Of a DNA stretch of 64,000 nt, positions 17,356-26,586 are shown one piece after another. Source of the stretch: Bacteroidota bacterium. GTDB lineage: Bacteria; Bacteroidota; Bacteroidia; Flavobacteriales_D; Crocinitomicaceae. Each line of letters begins with the position of its first letter. The first letter of the stretch is position 1. Position numbers and translations under genes: made by a program. The notes under the pieces were generated by a model. That model was not told the DNA's origin, did no database searches, and was given only the letters and a program-made list of their open reading frames with translations. The stretch is from contig SBGX01000025.1 of the NCBI GenBank assembly GCA_006226425.1, positions 1 to 64,000 on the forward strand, written 5' to 3'.

Positions 17356-18108
17356 ATGAATAAACTGCTGAACAGAGCAAGTCTGAAAAAACTCTTTAGC
17401 AATGGAACACGTCCAGACGAAACGAGTTTTTCGAATATGATTGACTCCATGCTCAATGTGGTCGATGATGGGATAACCAAAAATGAGAAAGATGGCTTGG
17501 TGCTGAGCCCGGAGGGGCAGGAAGAAGACCCGGTGATCAGTTTTTACAGGAGTATCCAGCAGGATCAGGCTAACTGGACCATTGACCTGGGTCCTGAAGA
17601 GAATAAGGGAATTCGCCTGGTTCAGGCAAACGACCCCCAACAGAAAGAATCAAGAGTTTTTCTGAAGGAAAACGGTGGAATAGGAGTGAACACGGAAAAA
17701 CCGCTGTCCGATTTGCAAGTTAATGGGGTCTTCGGAACGAACGCTCGAATAGGGACCTTTCAGATTGGCAAAAGTCCGGCGAATGGTAGTTGGCAGCAGA
17801 TTATTTCAGGTCTTGATGGTTGTCAGGCATTTGAAATTGTGGCGCAGGTAGGGAAGAAGCACAGTGGAAAGTATGCCCTTGTTAAAGCAACCGTCATCTG
17901 TACTTTCGGCAAATCCAAAATCAGGAGCACACAGGCACACTATGGTTTTTGTTGGAATAAGATCACTTTTCGCGTTCGGGGAAGTATTCACGACTATGGG
18001 GTGGAAATGAAGACCAGATCGAATTACGGGGAGGGAATGTATATCCGATATCACGTAAGTAAACTCTGGGATACGCAAATTGAAAGCTTGTTGATAGCAG
18101 ACGAATGA
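17356..18108 (+). CDS. Fibre/adhesin-like eCIS protein
   Basis: A 250-residue protein. Residues 1-50 are helical (LLNRASLKKLFSNGTRPDE, reminiscent of anchoring segments of fibres in Bacteroidota tails). Residues about 105-130 (GGIGVNTEKPLSDLQVNG) have the short repeat seen at collar regions of trimeric tail-fibre proteins. The last 120 residues look like a compact beta-sandwich (SKIRSTQAHYGFCWNKITFR). It lies between the two baseplate genes, overlapping the next start by 4 bp. I infer a baseplate-attached receptor-binding or short fibre protein. No named family is certain. Confidence 0.78.
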   Translation: MNKLLNRASLKKLFSNGTRPDETSFSNMIDSMLNVVDDGITKNEKDGLVLSPEGQEEDPVISFYRSIQQDQANWTIDLGPEENKGIRLVQANDPQQKESRVFLKENGGIGVNTEKPLSDLQVNGVFGTNARIGTFQIGKSPANGSWQQIISGLDGCQAFEIVAQVGKKHSGKYALVKATVICTFGKSKIRSTQAHYGFCWNKITFRVRGSIHDYGVEMKTRSNYGEGMYIRYHVSKLWDTQIESLLIADE

Positions 18109-20993
18109 ACGAACTGAAGGAAAAGGGAACGATCACGAAGATTGATCCGGGGACGGATCTTTACCGACAACTTCTGTCGGAAGGAATTGCATTGTTGCAG
18201 GAATTTTCGAGTGCACAGTGGACGGATTACAATGAACACGATCCGGGACTGACCATTCTCGAGAATGTCGTCTGGGCCCTGACCGAAATATTGAACAAAT
18301 GTGATCTGCCAATAGCAGACATCCTGATTCAACACGAAGGACAAAAGCTTCAATCCGGGGAAAATGGCTTTTTTATTGCTCCGGATATTTTGACGATGAG
18401 CCCGGTGACCTTCGACGACTACCGAATTTTGATTCTGGATCGTATTGAAAATGTGAAGAACGTGTACATCACCAACTATCAGGGAAATGCCGTGAGCAAT
18501 TGGGTCAATCGTTCCTTGCGCGGGCAGCTCAAAGTAGAAGTGGAATTGTATGTTTACCCTGGATCTCAGGAGGCGTATGAGCAGGAAGCAAAGAAGGTGG
18601 TGGAAGAAATTGAACGCCTCTTTTCGGCACACCGAAATTTGTGCGAATCACTCCTGGAAGTGAAAGTACTGGAACCTTTTCCGGTCAGGATGAACTTCGA
18701 AATCCACTTGTTGCGCAAATCAGAAACAGTCGAAAAGGTGATGACCGAAATTGTAGGCATTGTCAATAATTGGTTATCTCCTTCAAATAATTTTTATGAG
18801 CTGGAGGAATTGCTATCCAGGGGAATGCAGCTACAACAGATTTTCAACGGGCCACGCACCAACAATGGATTTGTTTTAAAAGAAGAATTGCCTGAAAAAA
18901 GGGAGCTCCTGGATGTATCCAATGTGATCAAGCAGATTGCTCGTCTGGAATCGGTGGCAAGTGTCACTAGTTTTTGGTTGACCACCCCCGACAACGTTTT
19001 GAGAACGGGACAAAAACAAATTTCCGAAGACATCTTGATTCCCCCCGGAAAAACACCAGTGTTGATGTTTCCAAAGAAAAAGGAGGAGACCGTGTTTATA
19101 TTGGGAGATTTGGAGGTGTTTCCCAACATGACAGAAGTTAAGAACCAGATTGCTTACCTACAATCCAGGGAACAGGCAAAGAATAAAAAGGTTCATTTGG
19201 ATGAAAAACTGGAAATTCCGGAGGGAACATACCGTAGGATAGAAGAATTTTCGACCATTCGAAAGCAGTTCCCCAATCTGTATGGAATTGGACCGGATGG
19301 ACTAAAGGTGGGGGCGACGCCGCAACGAAAGGCACAGGTTCGTCAACTGCAGGCCTATTTACTTCCCTTTGAACAGATGATCGCTAACGGATCTGCCCAG
19401 CTGCACGGCTTGTATAAGCTGTACGATACCCGGGAAAAAGGAGTACAGTCTTATTTTGACCAATCGATGAAGGACATGAAAGAAGTACTCTATTTATTGT
19501 CTGATCCCGATGAAGAGCAAAGCGAAGCAGCGGTTTTGGGTCAATGGGATGTCGAGTTAAATAGGATGACCCATCGGCATGATCAGCAGGCCTACGAGCG
19601 CCTAAACCAGGCAACGTCGAATTTGTTAATGCGCTTTGCCGAACAGTTAGATACCTACTCGTTGAGAAAGATTAGTGAGCAAAATTATGGAAAGCAGGGA
19701 GCTTATTTTGACCAAATAGCTCTTGAGGCAAAGCGGAATTTCGTGAATGACTACGGAAACTTAGGATATCGACGAAGTGCGGCACCAGATATGCAGCTCC
19801 CCGTGAAACAGGCCATGGAGCAATGTGCGCTGTTACAAAAGTTGAAATTATTGATGGGAATAGATGGCGAATCAGGGGTGTCTATTTGCGATATAATCGA
19901 GAATTCGAGGCTGAAGATGTACAGAAATCCAAAAGGACTCAAACAATTGACACAGAATTGGCAGGATATATTGAGTGAAGAAGAAGGGGAGTTGATTATC
20001 AGCAATCAGATCATTTTTGTGGAAGAAGAAGTGGATCAGTTAGAGAATTCCTTTTTTTATACCGGGCATGAAAAAGATCTCCTGCAAAAAGTCCTGAAAG
20101 AAGGGGTAAACAGAGCCTCCTACGTGGTCAAAAAGTCAGCCGGAAAGAAGAACGTAATGTATTATGCTCTTCTAAAAATGGAAAAGCAATTGGAATTGGT
20201 GCATACGGCTGAAGACGAGCAGGAACTCCAAAATTCAATATCGGAACTTATTCGCTATTTGATGCGTCTGAACAGGGAGACGGAGAGCATGTTTTTACTT
20301 GAAAGACAGTTGTTGGCTCCGCCTTTGGATAGTAATAGTTTTGCTTTCAGGATTGATTGTTCCAAATTGATCCCACAATTAAAACTAGTCTTGTGTGCTT
20401 CGGGGTCAATTCCATTTTTGGAAAGGAACAATCACGTCAATTTTCTGTCCGCCAATTTCAGTGAGGGGAAAGGTCTTTCCGAATCACTGCGTTGGGAACT
20501 TTGTAAGGAGAAACAAGCGAAAGGGTGGGAATTGTTGATCAAAGACACAGTGGGGAAAGAGATTGCCAGGTCTGAAAAGCCTTATGAAAAAGAAAGCGAT
20601 TTAGAGGAAGATTTGCAGCTTTTGGAGCAACTATCGAATAACCCGGTGACAGATGAAGATTTTGCTCCGGAATACCTACTCTATTACGGACCACACGAAA
20701 TTAAAGAGTCTACCCTGAACCGGGTGATCGACTTCTTTTTACCGAACTGGCCGGCCCGTTTTCAGGACATCAATTTCAGACATCTATTTGACCGCACGGT
20801 TTATGAGCAAATTCCGGTTTCCACATCCGCAAATAGTTTTTGGTTGTCTCTGGAAGACATGAAAAGCTTTGAGCGCATTTATTTTGCCTGGATGGAGCTG
20901 TATCGCAAAGAACCAGGTTCCAGGAATTGTCTGAATAAACAATACGAATTGATTTGTTTCATCCAGTATTTGGAGGGAAAACAAGTGGTATGA
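18105..20993 (+). CDS. Second baseplate wedge protein (Pvc12-like)
   Basis: A 962-residue protein. The N-terminal QWTDYNEHDPGLTILENVVW is the hallmark of Pvc12-like/gp6-like eCIS baseplate proteins, followed by the wedge segment VTFDDYRILILDRIENVKNV. The middle and C-terminal two thirds are helical with few recognisable motifs. It partners Pvc11-like proteins in forming the baseplate wedges. Its start overlaps the fibre-like gene by 4 bp, and its TGA overlaps the tape-measure ATG, so all three are translationally coupled. Confidence 0.88.
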   Translation: MNELKEKGTITKIDPGTDLYRQLLSEGIALLQEFSSAQWTDYNEHDPGLTILENVVWALTEILNKCDLPIADILIQHEGQKLQSGENGFFIAPDILTMSPVTFDDYRILILDRIENVKNVYITNYQGNAVSNWVNRSLRGQLKVEVELYVYPGSQEAYEQEAKKVVEEIERLFSAHRNLCESLLEVKVLEPFPVRMNFEIHLLRKSETVEKVMTEIVGIVNNWLSPSNNFYELEELLSRGMQLQQIFNGPRTNNGFVLKEELPEKRELLDVSNVIKQIARLESVASVTSFWLTTPDNVLRTGQKQISEDILIPPGKTPVLMFPKKKEETVFILGDLEVFPNMTEVKNQIAYLQSREQAKNKKVHLDEKLEIPEGTYRRIEEFSTIRKQFPNLYGIGPDGLKVGATPQRKAQVRQLQAYLLPFEQMIANGSAQLHGLYKLYDTREKGVQSYFDQSMKDMKEVLYLLSDPDEEQSEAAVLGQWDVELNRMTHRHDQQAYERLNQATSNLLMRFAEQLDTYSLRKISEQNYGKQGAYFDQIALEAKRNFVNDYGNLGYRRSAAPDMQLPVKQAMEQCALLQKLKLLMGIDGESGVSICDIIENSRLKMYRNPKGLKQLTQNWQDILSEEEGELIISNQIIFVEEEVDQLENSFFYTGHEKDLLQKVLKEGVNRASYVVKKSAGKKNVMYYALLKMEKQLELVHTAEDEQELQNSISELIRYLMRLNRETESMFLLERQLLAPPLDSNSFAFRIDCSKLIPQLKLVLCASGSIPFLERNNHVNFLSANFSEGKGLSESLRWELCKEKQAKGWELLIKDTVGKEIARSEKPYEKESDLEEDLQLLEQLSNNPVTDEDFAPEYLLYYGPHEIKESTLNRVIDFFLPNWPARFQDINFRHLFDRTVYEQIPVSTSANSFWLSLEDMKSFERIYFAWMELYRKEPGSRNCLNKQYELICFIQYLEGKQVV

Positions 20994-23900
20994 GTTTGAA
21001 ACGCTCACATATCGTACATAGTCAGAACGTTGAACTTTCGCTGGAGCAGGAAGAGAAGGCCTATCAATGGCAAAGCCGAATCTTTAAGGGCTTTGATCAA
21101 AGTCTTCATCAGGAAATGGCAGAAGTATTTGATCACTATTGTGAAGATGGAGAATACCTGGAAATTGACCGAATGGAATTGGATTTGGGAAGCATTTCCG
21201 AAAAGCATTTTGAAGAAGAGTTTCGCAATCGTTTTACCGAAGCCTTGCATCATTTTTTAGAGAATCGTTTGCATACCACAAAGTACCGACGTAGCGTAGG
21301 TCACGATTATTATGCCAGAAGACTGATTGAATATTTAGGAAAAGGGTACGAAGACCACTCGTTGGGAATCGGAAAAATGGACGATTGGATGAAGAGTAGC
21401 CTTGGACTTGGACCGTCTTTTTTGAATGATCTGAGGGATCTTGGAAAGAGTGAACAAGTGAGAAAGCGCCTGGTCTATTCTTTTTCGGATGAAAGCCTGG
21501 AATTGCTGACAAAACAACTGGACAAAAGACACGGAGAGACCATCGTCTATTACGAACGAAATCTGCGTGGAATCCATCGCGAAAAGCCAATATTGTCATT
21601 GTCGGAAGGAGATTTTAGGAATGCCCTTTGGAAGGTGATTCTGGCCTATTTATTTGTTGAAGCAGGCAGTTTTTATGGAAGAAAGCAGGTGTTGAAGTAC
21701 ATCATTCAAGGTTTGGCAGCGGAGCACCGATATGAATACAAGGCGTTTTTAGGGGAGTTGATCCGGGGAGTGGAATCTTTGTCTCAGCTTCATTTTGAAC
21801 AGGGTGATTTGCTGGAAATATTGAAACAATTAGGAGAGGAAGGTGCCAAATCGGAAGGAAAGCCGGAAGACCGGAAGGAAGAGTTGGCAGCCCGCTTGCG
21901 TCAGTGGTTAGATTATTGGTGTCGGAATGCATCATTTCCACAGGGAATTAGCCCGGATTTTAGGGCTGATCTCAGAAGATATCGGGAGTTGGATCCGGCG
22001 GCCTTGAAAACAATGTGGCGTAAACTGTTTAGAAGTACGGAAAGACTGTATCACCTACTTGAGCCCTTGTTTTCGGATCAGGAACTGTACGACTTACTGA
22101 AATTTTCGGAAAGCAGAAACTTCTATGCTTTGCGCACTGGGATAGAAGAATTGAGTCGTCGTTTGGAGGGAAAGATTAGTTATGCAAGTGCTTGGAAAAG
22201 ATTTTTAGAGCAGCGCAGAGGAAAAGTGTTTTATAGTATGCTGTCAGCATACCAGGAGCAAGAAAAATTTATGCTGGAGTCCCTGGCCGAAGTGCTGGAG
22301 GAAGATCAGTTGGCCAGAGAATACCATTTGAGAGAAAACGATTTCCTTGATCAATTAAGAGAGTTCTGGCCTTTTGATGGTGAGAAAACAAAAGCGTCCG
22401 GTACCTCCACTCAAGTCGTGGAACCATATTTTGTGAATCGATCGGATGACGGGAGGAAACTTCCAGGGAAGACCTTGGAAGCCTGGTATGCTAAACTCCG
22501 GGAGCAGCTTCGACCGCTGACTGAAATTTTGCGTTCTGGCGATCTGGAGAATCCTGAAATTCAGGAGTTCCTGAAAGGATTAAAAACATTTGGTGAAACC
22601 AGCGGCTTGAATTGGGAGGAATTCGGACCACAACTTTATCAGTTAGGCCATCAGATGTTTCCGGACAACACAAAAGAATTAAAGACCATGTTTTTGGGCG
22701 CTGAAACAGAACAGCAAGCATATTGGGAGGCACCACAGCTGGAACCGTACTATCGATCCATGTTGGTTCAGTGGCGACGAATCAGAGAAATTTATTTGCA
22801 AAAAGAGCAAAACGTAATTGTTTACGATCTACTCCAAAAGTCAGCAGAAGTAAGGAATCTTAGTCTAAAGGATCTGCTAAAAAGTCTTGCTGATTTCATA
22901 GATAAGAAAGAGGAATGGGCAGAAGCAAAAGATTGGTTGGATTTGTTTAAAAAGCATTGGTCTGGAAAGATTGAAAGTTTCGCTGAACGGCAAACGCAAG
23001 AACATTTCCGAAATCAAGCCCGACTCAAACAGTATTTGCTTGAATTGAGTCAAAAAGAGCGCACAGGTAATGATCAGGAATTACTTTGGGATTTATGGTT
23101 TTTAGTGGGAGAATTGGGAGGAGATGGACGCTATGCTCGTCAGAACCTGATTCGAATGATGAACAATATGATTCAAAGCGACCCGATGCTCGACCAAAAG
23201 TTGGGAGACGCTATAAGGGCACTGAGCGTTACCATGAAATCCTGGGAGAAAACACTTGCATACGGACGTGATGTGTGCGAGGCATATATCTCCTCTGGAG
23301 AATTGCCCTGGTGGTCTGACAACACAAGCTTGGGTCAATTGAAGAGTTTTGCCGAAGAATTGCTGGAGAACGAGGAGGAAGGTTTTGAGCGTAAGAAAAT
23401 GAGTGTTGTTGAACTGTCCAGATGGTTTACACTGCTCTCGCCAAGAAGTATTCAAAAAGTGCTTCTGGACCGCTTTCCGGAGCTCAGACCGGGAGTGACA
23501 GAACCCTCTCTCGAAATGATTGAAGCAATCGCACTTGCATTGAAGGGGCTCGCTCCTGATTATGTAGAACAGCTACGGAAGAGTTATCAGCATCTGATAG
23601 AATTGTTGGAAAAGTATCCTCGAACGACCAGAACAATGATGATTCGGAGGAGTAAACAATGGCTATCGGGAATCTGGGGAATGACCCAGGGTCAGGTGAT
23701 TTATTTCAGCAAGAGCACCGAAGCGACATCTGAAGAATTGGAAGGACTATTGGAATCTAGTCTCAAAATAGAAGAGTTACTCCCAGAAATGGATCGAATC
23801 AAGAAGAAGTTGTACCTGGAGAATTATCGAAGGCAGTTGCTAGAACGGCTCAGCGAAGAAGACTTTCGAAAACTGAGTTTTGAGCTGGTGGATCAGTCAC

Positions 23901-24766
23901 AGGTCATGCAACTGGAACGCGTCTGGAAATTACTAGACCTGCTGAGTCGCCACCTCACTCTGACGCAACATGAGCAGATCAAGAGAAATTTTCTCGATCT
24001 ATTCCTAAAGAAGCAGAGTTTGCTGGCCGTGAAACAATGGAAAATAGCTGACTGGTCCGTTTTGCTGTATACCAGCGTGGATCAACTTGCATTCGTACAA
24101 GGAGACGATTTGTTTCGAAAGTTGAGGCAAACAAACCCACACAAAGGCCTCGAACCTCTTTTGCGGCTATTAGATACGGACCGCCCGGATCAATTGCCGC
24201 GCGAGCAAAAACAGGACCGCCCCTATCGGAAACTTGGAGAAGAGGAAGAAGAGCAGGAGGGAGAGGAGCTTTTTGTCGACGGGGCAGGAGTGGTGATTTT
24301 GGGACCTTTTCTCTCCCCGCTGTTTGAACGAATGGAGCTGCTGAAAGAAGGACAGTTTGTGGATGAAGAAAGCTTGTTTTATGCGATTAGGACACTTCAT
24401 TATGCGGTGAGCGGACAGAGAGAAGGGGTCGAGCCAGAAATGGTCATGTATAAAATAATTTGTGGGATTGATATTCATACCCCGATTCGCATGGATCAGG
24501 AATTAAGTCAGCAGCACATGGATTTGGTGGACGGCCTGCTAGGAGCGGTGATTCAGCAATGGAGCATCCTGAAAGAGACTACTGTGGACGGCTTGAGGGA
24601 AACCTTTTTGAATCGGAAAGGGAAGTTGAGTCTGGTAGATGACGAACATGTCATCCTCAGAGTTGAGAAAGGAACCTTTGATATGTTGCTCGATCATATT
24701 CCCTGGGGAATTAGTCAGCTGAAATTGAGTTGGATGGAAAAAAGGATACAGGTAATATGGAGATAA
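20990..24766 (+). CDS. Contractile injection system tape measure protein (Pvc14-like)
   Basis: A 1258-residue, highly charged and mostly helical protein. The N-terminal IVHSQNVELSLEQEEKAYQ and FDHYCEDGEYLEIDRMELDL are typical of the eCIS tape-measure family, and the C-terminal HYAVSGQREGVEPEMVMYKI fits the conserved end of that family. Tape-measure proteins set tube length and lie stretched in the lumen. I chose the ATG at 20990 because it overlaps the preceding TGA and lacks the implausible upstream extension. At about 1.26 kb residues it is considerably longer than Afp14 as I remember it (about 700), which suggests a longer particle. Confidence 0.88.
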   Translation: MSLKRSHIVHSQNVELSLEQEEKAYQWQSRIFKGFDQSLHQEMAEVFDHYCEDGEYLEIDRMELDLGSISEKHFEEEFRNRFTEALHHFLENRLHTTKYRRSVGHDYYARRLIEYLGKGYEDHSLGIGKMDDWMKSSLGLGPSFLNDLRDLGKSEQVRKRLVYSFSDESLELLTKQLDKRHGETIVYYERNLRGIHREKPILSLSEGDFRNALWKVILAYLFVEAGSFYGRKQVLKYIIQGLAAEHRYEYKAFLGELIRGVESLSQLHFEQGDLLEILKQLGEEGAKSEGKPEDRKEELAARLRQWLDYWCRNASFPQGISPDFRADLRRYRELDPAALKTMWRKLFRSTERLYHLLEPLFSDQELYDLLKFSESRNFYALRTGIEELSRRLEGKISYASAWKRFLEQRRGKVFYSMLSAYQEQEKFMLESLAEVLEEDQLAREYHLRENDFLDQLREFWPFDGEKTKASGTSTQVVEPYFVNRSDDGRKLPGKTLEAWYAKLREQLRPLTEILRSGDLENPEIQEFLKGLKTFGETSGLNWEEFGPQLYQLGHQMFPDNTKELKTMFLGAETEQQAYWEAPQLEPYYRSMLVQWRRIREIYLQKEQNVIVYDLLQKSAEVRNLSLKDLLKSLADFIDKKEEWAEAKDWLDLFKKHWSGKIESFAERQTQEHFRNQARLKQYLLELSQKERTGNDQELLWDLWFLVGELGGDGRYARQNLIRMMNNMIQSDPMLDQKLGDAIRALSVTMKSWEKTLAYGRDVCEAYISSGELPWWSDNTSLGQLKSFAEELLENEEEGFERKKMSVVELSRWFTLLSPRSIQKVLLDRFPELRPGVTEPSLEMIEAIALALKGLAPDYVEQLRKSYQHLIELLEKYPRTTRTMMIRRSKQWLSGIWGMTQGQVIYFSKSTEATSEELEGLLESSLKIEELLPEMDRIKKKLYLENYRRQLLERLSEEDFRKLSFELVDQSQVMQLERVWKLLDLLSRHLTLTQHEQIKRNFLDLFLKKQSLLAVKQWKIADWSVLLYTSVDQLAFVQGDDLFRKLRQTNPHKGLEPLLRLLDTDRPDQLPREQKQDRPYRKLGEEEEEQEGEELFVDGAGVVILGPFLSPLFERMELLKEGQFVDEESLFYAIRTLHYAVSGQREGVEPEMVMYKIICGIDIHTPIRMDQELSQQHMDLVDGLLGAVIQQWSILKETTVDGLRETFLNRKGKLSLVDDEHVILRVEKGTFDMLLDHIPWGISQLKLSWMEKRIQVIWR

Positions 24767-26088
24767 CATCGAGAGAAGATCTTGCAAAAGATATCCAGTG
24801 GCTGGAGAGCTACCTGGAGGAAAGTCTGACGGCCTATTTTAAGGATGAAAACCATGCGTTACTTCTGGAAGCAAATGCTCCACCGGATCATCAATCCTCA
24901 GATTCATCCTACGCAAAATGGTTGGAGGAAATGAACTGGAATGCAGGGGAGCGTTTGATTCTTCTGTTGGCTATTGTTCAGGAATTGAAACCACAGGTTC
25001 TCGATTTATTGCTTGTAAAAAACGGAGCGCTGGGAGCAGAATACACGGAATTTGGTCGCTACAAAGACAGTCATCGGAATGGCTTCGTCCCGACTTTTGA
25101 AACGGCCTTGTTTTTGATTTGTGGGACGAACATGGAGAAGAAGATCGAGTGGTTGGAGTTTTTATCCGAGTCACATTCACTGGTGAAGGAAGAAATTCTG
25201 GAACGGGATCCACTGGTCGGAAGCTTGATGGCACAAAGCCTTAAGCTGTCTAAAAAGTACAGAGACTATTTGTTTTTTGGCCGCAAGTACCTGCCGGAAT
25301 TTGGTTCTGAATTTCCGGCACACAGGATTCAAACCGTGTTAGATTGGGATGATCTCGTGTTGGACGAAGGGGTGTTGGATGAGCTCAAGGAAATCTCCGA
25401 ATGGTTGGAGAATAGTGAGTTGATTTTGACAGATTGGGGCCTAAGTCGCAATTTAAAGCAGGGGTATCGGGTACTCTTCTACGGACCTCCTGGAACGGGA
25501 AAGACGCTGGCGGCAAGCTTGATTGGCAAACAGACACAACGGCCGGTATACCGAGTGGATCTTTCCGCGGTAGTTTCTAAGTACATTGGAGAAACGGAAA
25601 AAAACCTTGGAAAACTGTTTGACAAGGCGGCTTCTCAGGATTGGGTGCTGTTTTTTGACGAGGCAGATGCGCTTTTTGGGAAAAGGACACAGACAAAGGG
25701 ATCGAATGATCGCTATGCCAATCAAGAGGTCGCGTATTTGCTCCAGCGGATAGAAGATTATGACGGTTTGGTCATCCTGGCAACCAACCTACAATCGAAT
25801 ATGGATGAAGCCTTCTCCCGAAGATTTCAGAGTACAATTTACTTCCCGAAGCCTGAGCTGAAGCAACGCCGAATGCTTTGGAAAAAGATTCTGCTGGATG
25901 AGTTTGAAGCGAACGATCCAACGATGATCGAGCAGATCGAACAGTATGAATTATCTGGAGGACAGATGATCAATGTGTTGAGATACTGTGCAATTCAGGC
26001 GGCGAAACGAGCCAGAAAAGAATTGCAAATTGCCGATGTCTTAAGCGGCATTCGGAGGGAATACCAGAAAGAAAACAAAACGATATAA
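24757..26088 (+). CDS. AAA+ ATPase of the eCIS (Pvc15-like)
   Basis: A 443-residue AAA+ protein. Walker A GPPGTGKT is at residues 243-250, Walker B VLFFDEAD has D301/E302, and the sensor/arginine-finger region follows (ATNLQSNMDEAFSRRF). The N-terminal 220 residues are a helical domain typical of Pvc15/Afp15 proteins. In eCIS, Pvc15 is required for assembly or cargo loading and is not part of the mature particle. I start at the ATG at 24757, which overlaps the tape-measure stop by 10 bp; the longer reading adds residues without family similarity. Confidence 0.94.
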   Translation: MEITSREDLAKDIQWLESYLEESLTAYFKDENHALLLEANAPPDHQSSDSSYAKWLEEMNWNAGERLILLLAIVQELKPQVLDLLLVKNGALGAEYTEFGRYKDSHRNGFVPTFETALFLICGTNMEKKIEWLEFLSESHSLVKEEILERDPLVGSLMAQSLKLSKKYRDYLFFGRKYLPEFGSEFPAHRIQTVLDWDDLVLDEGVLDELKEISEWLENSELILTDWGLSRNLKQGYRVLFYGPPGTGKTLAASLIGKQTQRPVYRVDLSAVVSKYIGETEKNLGKLFDKAASQDWVLFFDEADALFGKRTQTKGSNDRYANQEVAYLLQRIEDYDGLVILATNLQSNMDEAFSRRFQSTIYFPKPELKQRRMLWKKILLDEFEANDPTMIEQIEQYELSGGQMINVLRYCAIQAAKRARKELQIADVLSGIRREYQKENKTI

Positions 26089-26092
26089 GCTT

Positions 26093-26482
26093 ATGCCACA
26101 ACAAGTATGTATGGGAGCCATGATGACCTGTTCCTTTGGAGTGACCCCCTGTCCGCTGGTCGTAATTCCAGAAAACAGGGTTTTTACAAGTAATATGCCC
26201 GCCGCAACGATCATGGATTTTGTTCCGGAAGAAAACATTGCCACTTTTGGGATGTGCTCATCCATTTTGAACCCGGAAGTGGAAGCGGCTACCACCGCTG
26301 CACTGGGTGTGTTAACCCCAATGCCCTGTGTCCCAGCCACGGTGACGCCATGGGTTCCTGGTACAGAAGATGTCTTGCTGGGAAATATTCCATCACTCAA
26401 TAACTCCTGTACACTTACCTGTTTGTGGGGTGGCGAAATCACTTTTACAGATGCAGGCCAGGTGCAGGTGGAGGTTTCGTAG
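26093..26482 (+). CDS. DUF4280/PAAR-like spike-tip protein (Pvc10-like)
   Basis: A 129-residue protein of the DUF4280/PAAR-like type: CMGAMMTCSFGVTPCPL at the start, FGMCSSILNPEV and PCVPATVTPWVPGTED in the middle, SCTLTCLWGGEITFTDAGQ at the end. The regularly placed Cys residues suit a small metal-stabilised cone. It is expected to cap the VgrG-like spike and sharpen it. It lies 4 bp after the ATPase stop and is the last gene of the eCIS array; a 104-bp gap follows. No effector domain is fused to it. Confidence 0.9.
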   Translation: MPQQVCMGAMMTCSFGVTPCPLVVIPENRVFTSNMPAATIMDFVPEENIATFGMCSSILNPEVEAATTAALGVLTPMPCVPATVTPWVPGTEDVLLGNIPSLNNSCTLTCLWGGEITFTDAGQVQVEVS

Positions 26483-26546
26483 TTTTCATAAGAATGTGAA
26501 TTAGGAGATTCAGATCAGAGGCACAGAAGTAGTAAATAATAAGTTA

Positions 26547-26554
26547 TATATTTG
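26547..26554 (+). promoter_or_regulatory. Candidate -7 box upstream of the RHS operon
   Basis: TATATTTG matches TAnnTTTG exactly and lies 32 bp before the GTG start of the first RHS-operon gene, in the 104-bp gap after the eCIS genes. No clear TTTG is seen at -33, so the box is half supported. It would let the RHS operon be expressed separately from the eCIS. Confidence 0.35.
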
Positions 26555-26586
26555 TTAGGAATAGTGACTTTATTTCTGGTCAATAG

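Noticed and set aside
6003-26482. Classical type VI secretion system
   Set aside because: No TssJ/L/M, ClpV or TssB/C-type split sheath; DUF4255, DUF5908-like, Pvc11/12-like and Pvc15-like genes indicate an eCIS.
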